Shown here: positions 1 through 8,979 of the stretch, in pieces
Layout: each line of letters starts with the position of its first letter
Numbering within the stretch: position 1 is the stretch's first letter
Origin: CAZILN01 sp964540005
Lineage (GTDB): Bacteria; Bacteroidota; Bacteroidia; Bacteroidales; SM23-62
Direction: 5' to 3'
Assembly (NCBI GenBank): GCA_964540005.1
Contig: CAZILN010000420.1
Coordinates: 1-18,335 of the forward strand
DNA: 18,335 nucleotides
The notes under the pieces: generated by a model
Databases searched by the model: none
What the model was told of the DNA's origin: nothing
Seen by the model: the letters and a program-made list of their open reading frames with translations, nothing else
Program-made: the position numbers and the translations under genes

Positions 1-3000
1 AGTATCAGTCCTGATACCTCTAAAACGAGAAGCATTAATTTCAGATAAATGCTCAGCTGCCTGATCCAGTTAAGTGAGTATTCCAATCCATTATATAACA
101 TTGGAATAAATACCAGGGTAAACAGGGTACTTACAGAAAGACCACCGATAACCGTTACAGCAAAGGGAGGGCCTATAGCCTTAACATATTCGGTATTTCC
201 CATAGCCAGGGGCAACATGGCGACACAGGTGGTGATCACTGTAATAAGAATTGGTCTTACCCTTGACAGGCCGGCATAGATTATGGCCCGGGACCTCCGG
301 TACCCGTCTTTTCGAAGGATGTTAACGAAATCGATCAGGATAATTCCGTTGTTTACTACAACCCCCAGCAAAATGAGGAAGCCGGTCAGGGTGTTGGCAT
401 TGAACAGGGAATTTCCGGTAATGGTCAGGAAGAAGAAGGAACCGATAGCTGCCAGCGGTATGGAGAAAAGCAAAACAAAGGGTGTAATAAAGGACTCAAA
501 CACAATTGCCAGTATCATATAGACCAGCAGCAAGGCTATGAGGATCAGATATTTGAACTCGTCAAGCTCCGAATCTTCCTGTACCAGCTCGACGGCTACA
601 CCCGGCGGGATGCCTGCAATCCGGATTACATCTTCTATCTCCTGGCGGGCATACTCCAGCAGGTCTTTTGAATCATAAACATCGTCTATATACTGATACC
701 GCAGTTCTATCTGTTTTTCCTGGTTGATGCGGGAGATCTCCCGCATGCCGCTGGCATAAAAAATATCTGAAAAACTCTGAAGTTCAAACAGGCCTTCCTC
801 ATCAGAATCAGGAATGCCCAGAATTTTCAGATCATCCATTGTCTTATTCTCATTGGCATCCTCAAAAAGACTTTCATCATATTTGATAACTATTTCATAC
901 TCCTCAGAGCCCTGCCTGAAGGTAACGCCGGACCCGACTTCATTCTGAAAAGTATTCAGTTCACCCATTACCTGGCTGAGGGTAATATTGTAATCAGACA
1001 TCAGCAGGGTATTGAAATCCAGATGTACCTCAGGTTGATTGTCACGGATTGACAGGTTGACCCTGTTTATATTATCCAGTTCCTCAATGTATGATTGCAG
1101 GGCTTCTGCCACCTCCGTCATAAGGTTAAAATCCTGGCCCTTAAGAACAATATATTCTTCATCTTCCCCTATACCCATCAGCTCCGCAAAACCCTCTGAG
1201 CCACCACCGGCACCACCCCTGGAGCCGGGAGAATTTGTCGGTTCCTGCAGGCTGATGGCTGTGGATTCCAGCGCATCCATTTTTTCACGCACCTCCCCAA
1301 GGATAACACCGAATGTCCGGTTGTCAATATCCTGGTAATCATCATGCAGCATTACAGTTACCCGTGCTTCTTCTTCCTCAATATTGGAAATAAGGTCTTT
1401 CTTCTCTTTAATGTCTCCAAGGCTTTCTTCAATCTTTGCTACCAGTTCATCCGTAGCTTCCAGGGTGCTGCCGGTTGGCATACTTACGTAAACCGTTATC
1501 TGGTTTGTCTCCAGCTCGGAGAGCTGGTTTACAGACACCGACATGCAGGCGATTACTGTTACAAAGAACAGAACAAGCACGCCAATTATGGTGGGGGCAG
1601 GATTTCGTAAGGCAGTTTTCAGCAGGAAGAGGTATAATCGTATCCCCCGGTTATCCATGGAAACTTTCTGGTATACTTCTTTTGTCTGCCTGCTCCTGCG
1701 TGTAATTATGAGCTTGACAATCATGGGGATCAGCAGAAGTGATACAAACAGGGATACGAGCAGGGTCGAGATAATCGACACTCCGATATGCTTACCCAGT
1801 AACTGTATCATATAGTTCGATGAGAACACAAAGGGCAGGAATACGGCAATAGTGGTCAGTGTGGCGGCCACAATGGATCGCCAGACTTCCTTTGTTCCCT
1901 TCAGTACGGCTTCGGTGGGTTTATATCCGATTGTCCGGAGCCGGTAAATATTCTCCAGGACCACTACCGAAGTATCCAGCAGCATTCCTACAGCGAGAGC
2001 AATACCTACCAGGGTCAGGCTGTTTATGGATACACCAAAACCGAAAAAGAAATTGAAAGCAGTGTAAATCGATACCGGCATGGCTAGGGCAACAATTACG
2101 ACCAGGCTGATATTACGGAGGAACACCCAGAGAACAAATACTGCGAGCAGACCGCCCATGAGTGCCAGTTTGATGATCTGGTCTATGTTCGTCTCCATGA
2201 GTTCCGCTGTATCGTCCTGCACGATCAATTCAATATCGAAGGCACTATACTTCTGGTTAAGACGCTTGATCTGGTCCCTGACAGTGTGTGACAGATCTAT
2301 GGTATTGGCCTGTGCATCATTGATTACTACTATCGTTACGGCATCAAGGCCGTTTACCCTGCTGTAGGTATCTTCTTCCTTCTCCCCGTAGTAGATCTCT
2401 GCGATATCTTTTAACTGGACAGGCTTGCTGCCTCTTCCGACCACCAGGTCCTCTATCTGGGTAATATTCTGATAGTCGGCATTCAGGTATACAAAAAAGC
2501 GCTGTCCTTCTTCTTCAAGCTTGCCACCATACTGGCGGAGATTCATATTCCTGGAGAGGATGTTTCTGACTCGTGAGGGTGTTATTTTATATGCCTCACA
2601 GGCTGCTTTATTCAGAATTATATCAACTGATTTTTGCTGCCCTCCATAAACCTCGATGGCTGCAATACCATCTATATTTTCCAGTTCCGGGATTATTTTC
2701 TGGTCCACAAAATTCCTTACCCTGACAGCTCCTCCTGATCCCCTGGCCTGCAGGCTCATCATATTACTGGTGGCCATCTCGGTGTCGATCTTAATTACCC
2801 TCATGGTGAATTCGTCTGATAACTCACTGCTCAGAGCTGCAATGCGTTCATCGAGTTTCAGGTAAGCATATTTCAGATCGGTATTATTCCGGTAGGAGAT
2901 GTATACGGTACCCCTTCTCCGGCCGGCACTGGATTCAATAAGCTCTATATTTTCAAGGGCTGCGATAGTGCTTTCCACGGGGATTATTGCCTTCTGCTCC

Positions 3001-3170
3001 ATGTATTCAGGCGTCACTTCAATCATGGAGCTGACCTGGACATAAAGCATGGGAAGTTCTGCGTTAGGAAAAATCTCAACCTTAAGCTGCTGGTATGATA
3101 TATAGCCAAGCAGGGTAGTGGCTATGAACAGCATTGAAATGAGGATTTTTCTATCTATTATGGAGCGCAT
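1..3170 (-). CDS. RND-family efflux permease, second of a tandem pair (C-terminus cut by window edge)
   Basis: Inner-membrane proton-driven RND (HAE/CusA-type) permease. I translated it from the ATG at 3170; the frame stays open to the left edge, giving 1056 complete codons, so only the last few residues after the final membrane helix should be missing. TM1 lies at about residues 9-29. TM4 carries GMLLDTSVVVLEN with Asp399, matching the proton-relay Asp of AcrB, but the second Asp of the usual pair is Thr400. The second half repeats the fold and has the typical SRVRPILIT segment before TM11/12. A Ser/Gly-rich insertion sits at residues 647-658 in the second porter region. An in-frame TGA lies upstream of the ATG, fixing the start; no clear ribosome site is visible. 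It follows the first permease by 36 bases and is last in view of the six-gene operon. Substrate cannot be told. RND identity is certain; a paired role with the upstream permease (as in MdtBC) is inference. Confidence 0.93.
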   Translation of the reverse strand, partial: MRSIIDRKILISMLFIATTLLGYISYQQLKVEIFPNAELPMLYVQVSSMIEVTPEYMEQKAIIPVESTIAALENIELIESSAGRRRGTVYISYRNNTDLKYAYLKLDERIAALSSELSDEFTMRVIKIDTEMATSNMMSLQARGSGGAVRVRNFVDQKIIPELENIDGIAAIEVYGGQQKSVDIILNKAACEAYKITPSRVRNILSRNMNLRQYGGKLEEEGQRFFVYLNADYQNITQIEDLVVGRGSKPVQLKDIAEIYYGEKEEDTYSRVNGLDAVTIVVINDAQANTIDLSHTVRDQIKRLNQKYSAFDIELIVQDDTAELMETNIDQIIKLALMGGLLAVFVLWVFLRNISLVVIVALAMPVSIYTAFNFFFGFGVSINSLTLVGIALAVGMLLDTSVVVLENIYRLRTIGYKPTEAVLKGTKEVWRSIVAATLTTIAVFLPFVFSSNYMIQLLGKHIGVSIISTLLVSLFVSLLLIPMIVKLIITRRSRQTKEVYQKVSMDNRGIRLYLFLLKTALRNPAPTIIGVLVLFFVTVIACMSVSVNQLSELETNQITVYVSMPTGSTLEATDELVAKIEESLGDIKEKKDLISNIEEEEARVTVMLHDDYQDIDNRTFGVILGEVREKMDALESTAISLQEPTNSPGSRGGAGGGSEGFAELMGIGEDEEYIVLKGQDFNLMTEVAEALQSYIEELDNINRVNLSIRDNQPEVHLDFNTLLMSDYNITLSQVMGELNTFQNEVGSGVTFRQGSEEYEIVIKYDESLFEDANENKTMDDLKILGIPDSDEEGLFELQSFSDIFYASGMREISRINQEKQIELRYQYIDDVYDSKDLLEYARQEIEDVIRIAGIPPGVAVELVQEDSELDEFKYLILIALLLVYMILAIVFESFITPFVLLFSIPLAAIGSFFFLTITGNSLFNANTLTGFLILLGVVVNNGIILIDFVNILRKDGYRRSRAIIYAGLSRVRPILITVITTCVAMLPLAMGNTEYVKAIGPPFAVTVIGGLSVSTLFTLVFIPMLYNGLEYSLNWIRQLSIYLKLMLLVLEVSGLI

Positions 3171-3206
3171 TAAATTAATTTCAGTTTCAGATCACCTGTG
3201 TCATTT

Positions 3207-6200
3207 TCAGTCCTCCGGCTTACCATCAATTTTGCCGGACCATTTTAGTTCAAGCTGTCCGAACAACATGTAAACACATGGGATAACTATTAAGGTCAGA
3301 ATGGTCGATGTTGTCAGACCTCCGATAACAGCCCAGGCCATTGGGGACCTCAGTGCAGCACTTTCTCCGAAGCCAAATGTAAGGGGTAGCAGGGCCAGGA
3401 TAGTTGTCAGAGTGGTCATGATAATAGGCCTGATGCGTCTTTGTCCGGCTGCTACTATTGCTTTTCTCAGTTTCATCCCCTCTTTCCTGAACCGGTTGAT
3501 TGCGTCAACCAGGATGATCGAGTCGTTTACGGCAATACCCACCAGCATAATGATCCCTATAACTGCCATTATGTTAAGTGCCTTGCCCTGCACATAGAAT
3601 ATTGCTATTGCTCCAACCACTGACAGCGGAACGGTAAGCAGGATTGTAAAAGGGTGAATCAGGCTCTCGAATTGTGATGCCAGTACCATGTAAACCAGTA
3701 CCAGTGACAGTATCAAGGCAAAAGCAAGGCTTTTCATGGATTCTTTACGCATGGCCTCTTCTCCTGAAATCCGGTATTTATACTCGGGGGGGAATTCGAC
3801 TTCCTTCATTCCCTCAGTAATTGTTCCGGCCATTTTATCCAGGGGGATATCCTGGTCCAGGTCCGCAATGATTTTCACAATGCGGTTCTGGTTATTGTGC
3901 AGTATCTCCCTGGGCGAATTACCTATGGTGATCCCGGCTACTTCCCTGAGCATTACTTCACTGTTATTTACCTCAATTGCCAGGTCTTCCAGTTCTTTAA
4001 GGCTGAGATCCCCCAGTTTAACAGTGATATCTTTAAGTTCACCTTTCACATCCATCTGTCCGGCATTGGTCCCCTGAAGTTTTTCGCTTACGCGGTTTAT
4101 CAGAGTGCTCACATCAATATTCATCAGTCCGGCCCTGTACCTGTCAATTTCAATATTTACCTCAGGTGCTCCGCCCTCAATGGAAGATGTAATATTATGA
4201 AGACCCGCTACTTTTTTCAGCTTATCAATTACAGAGGCGCTTAATTCTTCGAGGACATCCATTTCTTCTCCTATCAGTTCAACCACCAGGGGGGCTTCAT
4301 CCGTTCCGAGAATGGATTGAAGTGCTGTTTCCTCCTGCCTGCAAACAATCAATATGTTCCGGTTATCTTCGTAATACCCGGTTAGTGCCGTAATTAATGT
4401 TGATGCAGGGATCCGGCCCTCAGGGTCCAGCTTTACCTTAATGGTTGCCATATTCTGGTCATCGAAAATATCATCTCCACCTGAAGAGAGTCCGGAAGTG
4501 GGACCAATTTCACTGTAGATCAGCTCAACCTCATCCCGGGCCATCTCCCTGACCAGGTCCTCAATGCTTCGCACTGCCCCTGCAGTACGTTCCAGCCGTG
4601 TTCCCTCGGGCATTTGCAGGTCAATATAGAATTCCCGGATCTCTGTTTTTGGCATGAACTCTGAACCCAGCTGTTGAAGCATGAGCCAGGCGGATCCGAT
4701 TAAGACCAGGGCTCCGAGTATGATCCACAGCTTAAAGTTGAGCGCCTTCTCGAGAAAACGTCCGTACCGGGTGAACTGGACAGATTGTTTCTGCCTTCCG
4801 GAGAAGGGAGACCTCTTGCGGTACAGCCTGGTATACAGCATCGGGATGATCAGAATGGCTACAACAAGGGAACACAACAAGGAAAAAGCTACCGTATAAG
4901 CCTGTTCCCTGAAAAGTTCTCCGGAAGCGCCATGCATATAGACTATGGGAATAAAAACAACTATGGTGGTTAGCGTGGAAGCGATAATGGCTCCACCTAC
5001 CTGTGAAGTACCTGTAATGGCAGCCTCCTTTGCTGACTGTCCCGCTTCATGGTTACGGAATACGTTTTCCAGCACAACGATAGCATTATCGACCAGCATA
5101 CCCGCCCCAAGGGCCAGTCCGCCCAGGGTCATAATGTTCAGGGTCAGATCGGTGAAATACATCAGTGTAAAAGTGGCAATGATGGATATGGGAATGGCTG
5201 CGCTGACAATGGCAGTAGGCCCTATTCTCCGAAGGAAGATGAATAAGACAAAGACCGCGAGTATGATCCCGCCAATGGCGCTGTCCCGGACTTCACCTAT
5301 GGCCGCGGAAATAAACCTGCCCTGGTCTTCAACTATGGTGAATGTAAATCCGGGAAGTGCTTTCTGCATGTCAGCAAGTGCCAGGCGCAGATCATCAACG
5401 GCCTGGACCGTATTGTAGCGCATTTCCTTATAAATGCTGAGCCCTACACAGGATTCCCCGTTGAGCATTATGGAATTTTCGAGTTCTTTTGTCTGATAGG
5501 AGACTGTTGCTACATCGCGTAGGAGGACAGGAACCCTTTCCCCGTCCAAAGATTCCGCAGGCGGGCCCAGTCTGAGGATTATTTCCTCCAGGTCCTCTAT
5601 CTGCTCCAGTTCACTGAGTCCGCGGACAACATATCGCCTGCCCATCTCTTCAATGGAACCGCCTGAAACATCCTGGTTAAAGCTCTGTATTCTGCCGGCA
5701 ATTGTTGAGAGGTCAATATTATATGATTTCAGCAGGTAGTCGCTTGTTTCAACTACTACTTCGATTTCTTCGGCCCCGTCAATATCAACATCTGCTATCC
5801 CTTCCAGCCTTATCAGCTCATTCTTCACATAATTTTCTGCCACCTTCCGCAATTCGTTCAGATCATCGGTCTCGGTATGTTGAAAGGCTACCAGCATAAC
5901 CGGGTCTGCATTGGGATCATGCTGGGTAATATTGATCTCATCAAGTTCACCGCCCTGGTTAAATCCCGAAAGAGCTTTTGACAGATCCAGGAAAGCTTCG
6001 TCCATGTCTTTTTCCCAGCTGTACTCCACTTCTATCCGGGCCATACCGACCCTGGAGACAGAAGATACGTTCACCACACCACTCTGCCTGATCGCTAGTG
6101 CTTCCAAATTATCAACAAATTGTTCCTCCATCTCTTCCGGGGGTTTCTCGCCGGATTTTAACTCGATAAACAGGCGCGGATTATTCAGGTCAGGGAACAG

Positions 6201-6311
6201 GTCTATACCCAGCTTGCCAAATGAAATATATCCCAGCAAAAGGATGGCCAGGATAATCATGCTCACAGATACCGGGTAGTTGACAGAGAATTTAGTTAAA
6301 GCTTTCAGCAT
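3207..6311 (-). CDS. RND-family efflux permease, first of a tandem pair
   Basis: Complete 1034-residue RND transporter subunit, the normal family length. It sits in the inner membrane, with two large periplasmic porter/docking regions (about residues 30-335 and 540-860), and pumps substrates outward using the proton gradient with an adaptor and a TolC channel. TM1 is about residues 13-31. TM4 contains GMLVDNAIVVLEN with Asp408 in the proton-relay position and Asn409 in place of the second Asp of AcrB. The C-terminal half has the matching VGIAVNDSIILVDAINRF helix and the QRRIRPIIMTTLTT segment expected before TM11/12. It begins 51 bases after the adaptor stop and is followed 36 bases later by a clearly different RND permease. 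Clean ATG start; no evident Shine-Dalgarno, as is common in Bacteroidota. Whether it moves drugs, metals, lipids or other compounds is not visible; the single-Asp TM4 pattern also occurs in metal (CusA-like) and other RND pumps, so it is not diagnostic. Confidence 0.96.
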   Translation of the reverse strand: MLKALTKFSVNYPVSVSMIILAILLLGYISFGKLGIDLFPDLNNPRLFIELKSGEKPPEEMEEQFVDNLEALAIRQSGVVNVSSVSRVGMARIEVEYSWEKDMDEAFLDLSKALSGFNQGGELDEINITQHDPNADPVMLVAFQHTETDDLNELRKVAENYVKNELIRLEGIADVDIDGAEEIEVVVETSDYLLKSYNIDLSTIAGRIQSFNQDVSGGSIEEMGRRYVVRGLSELEQIEDLEEIILRLGPPAESLDGERVPVLLRDVATVSYQTKELENSIMLNGESCVGLSIYKEMRYNTVQAVDDLRLALADMQKALPGFTFTIVEDQGRFISAAIGEVRDSAIGGIILAVFVLFIFLRRIGPTAIVSAAIPISIIATFTLMYFTDLTLNIMTLGGLALGAGMLVDNAIVVLENVFRNHEAGQSAKEAAITGTSQVGGAIIASTLTTIVVFIPIVYMHGASGELFREQAYTVAFSLLCSLVVAILIIPMLYTRLYRKRSPFSGRQKQSVQFTRYGRFLEKALNFKLWIILGALVLIGSAWLMLQQLGSEFMPKTEIREFYIDLQMPEGTRLERTAGAVRSIEDLVREMARDEVELIYSEIGPTSGLSSGGDDIFDDQNMATIKVKLDPEGRIPASTLITALTGYYEDNRNILIVCRQEETALQSILGTDEAPLVVELIGEEMDVLEELSASVIDKLKKVAGLHNITSSIEGGAPEVNIEIDRYRAGLMNIDVSTLINRVSEKLQGTNAGQMDVKGELKDITVKLGDLSLKELEDLAIEVNNSEVMLREVAGITIGNSPREILHNNQNRIVKIIADLDQDIPLDKMAGTITEGMKEVEFPPEYKYRISGEEAMRKESMKSLAFALILSLVLVYMVLASQFESLIHPFTILLTVPLSVVGAIAIFYVQGKALNIMAVIGIIMLVGIAVNDSIILVDAINRFRKEGMKLRKAIVAAGQRRIRPIIMTTLTTILALLPLTFGFGESAALRSPMAWAVIGGLTTSTILTLIVIPCVYMLFGQLELKWSGKIDGKPED

Positions 6312-6336
6312 TGTCTTGTATCTTTTATCTTTGTGG

Positions 6337-6380
6337 TTTGTTAACGCAATACCTTTACTTTGTTAACGCAATACCTTTAC
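6337..6380 (-). repeat. Perfect 22-bp tandem duplication at the adaptor stop codon
   Basis: TTTGTTAACGCAATACCTTT plus AC occurs twice head to tail, at 6337-6358 and 6359-6380, with no mismatch. The copy at 6359-6380 holds the last codons and TAA stop of the adaptor gene; the other copy is an untranslated echo in the spacer before the first RND permease. Its identity suggests a recent slippage or short duplication event. Confidence 0.95.
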
Positions 6381-7424
6381 CCTGGAATTGTTTCTCAGCG
6401 TCTCGAAGCCTTTACTTACAACACTCTCGCCTGGCTCGATCCCGCTGATTACCTCAATGCTGCCGGTGCTTTCCAGCCCGGTAGTTATCCTGCGTTCATT
6501 GGCCACACCTTTGTCCACCACAAATACTGAGCGCACCCTGTTCCGGCTTACAATAATATCTTTCGGGATTACAATAGTGTTTTCTGAGCTATTGATTACA
6601 AGATCTGCTTTAACAAACATTCCGGGCAATATCTGCTTCTCATCATTACTTAACTGTACAAAGCATTTAAAGGTTCTTGCATCAGGATCGATGGCCGGAG
6701 ATATCTGTGTGATCTCCCCGATAAGTGTATCCTCAGGATTGGTATAACTGGTTACATAAACCTTGAAACCGTTTTCAACATTGCTGAAGTATTTTTCAGG
6801 AAGGTTGGTCTCAAGGTACAGATTCTTATAATCAATCACTTTTACCAGTTCTGTACCGGTGGCGACCCTGGTACTATTCGTAAAATAGGGCAGATCGGAA
6901 ATAACTCCGGAAAATGGAGACTTAATAAACATCTTTGCAAGATTGATCTTGCTGCTTTCTATTTCATACTCGGAATTAATGAGGCTAATCTCTGCGTTTT
7001 TCAGTTCACGCAGGGTTGCTCCCCCTTTATCATACAGGGATTGTTGTTTTTCATATTCCTGTTTGGAAATTTCATATTCAACTTCTTTGGATTTGATTCG
7101 CAGGTTATTGTAATACTCTTCATCCTCCAGTTTGATGATTGTGGCAGCTTGCTGAACCCAGTCCCCCAGGACATAGGATTTCCCGGTAGCAGGATTGGTT
7201 TGCAGTTTGTATTTCCCGGCCATCTCCGAGGACAGGCTTACCTCCTTCATGGGGTAAACGGTTCCCGTGGTATGTATGAATTCTTCAATTGATGAGATTC
7301 CGACTTCAATAACGCTGACGGGTACTTCAACGCTTGTTGAAATATCCGATTCAGGTCTGTTGCAGGAAAGCATGATCATCAGCACCCCTGGCAGTAAATA
7401 ATGTATTGCTTTTATAGCTTTCAT
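6363..7424 (-). CDS. Periplasmic adaptor (membrane fusion) lipoprotein of RND/HlyD type
   Basis: Adaptor linking an inner-membrane pump to the TolC channel. I place the start at the ATG at 7424 (353 residues); a TTG three codons earlier (7433) is possible but less likely. The N-terminus is a lipoprotein signal ending in MLSC, with the lipidated Cys at residue 21. Next comes a biotinyl-lipoyl-like hairpin split by a coiled-coil (about residues 85-145, rich in Glu/Lys), then KSPFSGVISDLP, the classic return strand of the lipoyl domain, a beta-barrel ending in ILPGMFVKADLVI (about 265-277), and a membrane-proximal domain with IPKDIIV and GIEPGESVVSKGFETL, all typical of RND adaptors. It starts 18 bases after the TolC gene and precedes both RND permeases, for which it is the only adaptor in view. 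Its last codons are duplicated in the following spacer (see the repeat at 6337-6380). Confidence 0.93.
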   Translation of the reverse strand: MKAIKAIHYLLPGVLMIMLSCNRPESDISTSVEVPVSVIEVGISSIEEFIHTTGTVYPMKEVSLSSEMAGKYKLQTNPATGKSYVLGDWVQQAATIIKLEDEEYYNNLRIKSKEVEYEISKQEYEKQQSLYDKGGATLRELKNAEISLINSEYEIESSKINLAKMFIKSPFSGVISDLPYFTNSTRVATGTELVKVIDYKNLYLETNLPEKYFSNVENGFKVYVTSYTNPEDTLIGEITQISPAIDPDARTFKCFVQLSNDEKQILPGMFVKADLVINSSENTIVIPKDIIVSRNRVRSVFVVDKGVANERRITTGLESTGSIEVISGIEPGESVVSKGFETLRNNSRVKVLR

Positions 7425-7442
7425 TCGTGTCAAATATTATGA

Positions 7443-8945
7443 TTAGTTGTTGAGTATCTCTTCCGGTATGATGGAAACCTTGTTTTCAAAGTCGTATAAT
7501 GACTGGATCTTCAGGTTGAGCAGCTCCAGCTTGTAGTCAATAATGGCATTCGTCAGGGACATCTTTCTGTCGGATAACTGGTTCTGGTAAATACCCAGGT
7601 CCAGGCTTGTCAGATCACCATTGCGGTACCTTTCCAGGTTGATATCATATGTAAGTTCGGCATTTTCAACCGTCTTGGTCTGAATGAGGATCTGGTTCTG
7701 AAGGTTCTCCAGGTTCCGCACTACCGACCTGATGTTAACCTGTATATCTGTCTTTTCTATTTCAAGGTCGATCTCCGAACTCTGAAGGTCTGCTTCAGCC
7801 GCTTTTATTTCTGATTTTCGTTCACCCCAGTCGAAAATGGGGATATTCAGGGTTAGTCCCACACTCGGGGTGCTGGTTGGTTTGTCCATCAGCATTGAAA
7901 ATTCTTCATCATTGGATTGTATGCCCAGGGATGCCGAAATGGATCCTTCAAATTCATTGGTGGTTTTTGCCTGTATCAGGCCGATGGCGGAATTTTCAAT
8001 GTCTATCTCACGTTGCCTTAGTTCCATCCTGTTGTCGAGTGCGTGCTGTATGGCCATATCCCGGTCAATCTCAACGGTGTCAGCTTCGATAAGGGTGACG
8101 ATCTCGAATTCATCCGTCAGCGGCATCCCTATCAGCACCTTCAACTGGTCCATCATATTCATCAGGTTAAGCTGGGCGTTAAAAACATCAGACCGGCTGG
8201 TGGCCAGGGTAACTTCTGACTGGTAAAGTTCCTCCAGGGCTGCCAGTCCTCCTTCAACCTTGTTGCGGATTATCTCATGACTGTCTTCATTGTTTTTCAG
8301 TTCTTCATTGGCGATATTCAACCGCATTTGCCTTGAATAAACGGCATAAAAGTACTGTGCCACATTCTGTTCCAGGCTCAGTTTTTGCAACAGGTACCTC
8401 AGTAAAGCAGCTTCATAGGCCGTTTCAACCTGTTGCAGCTGAACCTTTGTCCGGTTATAGGTAAATATGGGCTGGTCGAGTACCAGAATCAGCCGGTTGT
8501 TATACGTTTTGGAAACGGGATCCTGCGCAAAGGCTGATTCAGTAAAACTGTAGTCATAAGAAAACCTGTTCCTGAGGGACAAGGTACCGTCTGTAGGCAA
8601 AATTCTCTGGTTTACGGAAAGGGTACCTGCAGAGCTGGCGGATTCATTCAGGAACCATTCGCTGGTCTGTTGGTCGAAGCGGTTGGTTTTTTCATAATCG
8701 AAGGGATTCAGGGTCAATCCGAACTGTGATTTCAACCTGGCGCGCTGCACATTAAGTAATTCCCGGTTTCTTACCAGTGACAGCTCTGTTTGCTGCATGG
8801 CCGGACTGTTCGCAATGGCAATCTCCAGGCAACGTTCCATTGTCATTAACTGCTGGGCCAGAAGTACCGGAGGCTTAGCAGAAATGATGAATAATAAGAA
8901 CAATAGCCGGTAACTTGTTTTTATTACTAACTGGTTCATAATCAT
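7443..8945 (-). CDS. TolC-family outer-membrane efflux protein
   Basis: Trimeric outer-membrane channel subunit that forms the exit duct for tripartite pumps. The protein has 500 residues from the ATG at 8945, or 498 from a second ATG at 8939. A hydrophobic signal peptide (LLFLLFIISA around residues 13-22) is followed by a likely cleavage near LLAQQ (about residues 28-32). The mature part begins with MERCLEIAIANSP, the usual start of outer-membrane efflux proteins, and shows two long alpha-helical repeats separated by beta strands; the second repeat carries GLTLNIPIFDWGERKSEI, the hallmark 'P.fdwG.r' motif. It lies between the ABC permease fusion (34 bases upstream) and the adaptor (18 bases downstream), so it could serve the ABC module, the RND pumps, or both. 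The family call is firm; the partner choice is inferred from position. Confidence 0.94.
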   Translation of the reverse strand: MIMNQLVIKTSYRLLFLLFIISAKPPVLLAQQLMTMERCLEIAIANSPAMQQTELSLVRNRELLNVQRARLKSQFGLTLNPFDYEKTNRFDQQTSEWFLNESASSAGTLSVNQRILPTDGTLSLRNRFSYDYSFTESAFAQDPVSKTYNNRLILVLDQPIFTYNRTKVQLQQVETAYEAALLRYLLQKLSLEQNVAQYFYAVYSRQMRLNIANEELKNNEDSHEIIRNKVEGGLAALEELYQSEVTLATSRSDVFNAQLNLMNMMDQLKVLIGMPLTDEFEIVTLIEADTVEIDRDMAIQHALDNRMELRQREIDIENSAIGLIQAKTTNEFEGSISASLGIQSNDEEFSMLMDKPTSTPSVGLTLNIPIFDWGERKSEIKAAEADLQSSEIDLEIEKTDIQVNIRSVVRNLENLQNQILIQTKTVENAELTYDINLERYRNGDLTSLDLGIYQNQLSDRKMSLTNAIIDYKLELLNLKIQSLYDFENKVSIIPEEILNN

Positions 8946-8979
8946 TGTTTATTTCTGAGTTATGAATGAATGTTTTTAT

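Noticed and set aside
1039..1338. Rightward frames opposite the second RND permease, for example 1039-1338 and 2080-2367
   Set aside because: The leftward RND frame is open from 3170 to the window edge and translates to a full, well-formed transporter, so these are shadows.
4945..5418. 157-codon rightward open frame opposite the first RND permease
   Set aside because: It lies wholly antisense to a conserved, intact RND gene and its protein has no recognisable features; long antisense frames are expected from codon bias in such genes.
7431..7433. TTG start three codons before the ATG of the adaptor
   Set aside because: The ATG at 7424 gives a standard lipoprotein leader of 20 residues before the Cys and needs no rare start; neither site has a better ribosome-binding sequence.
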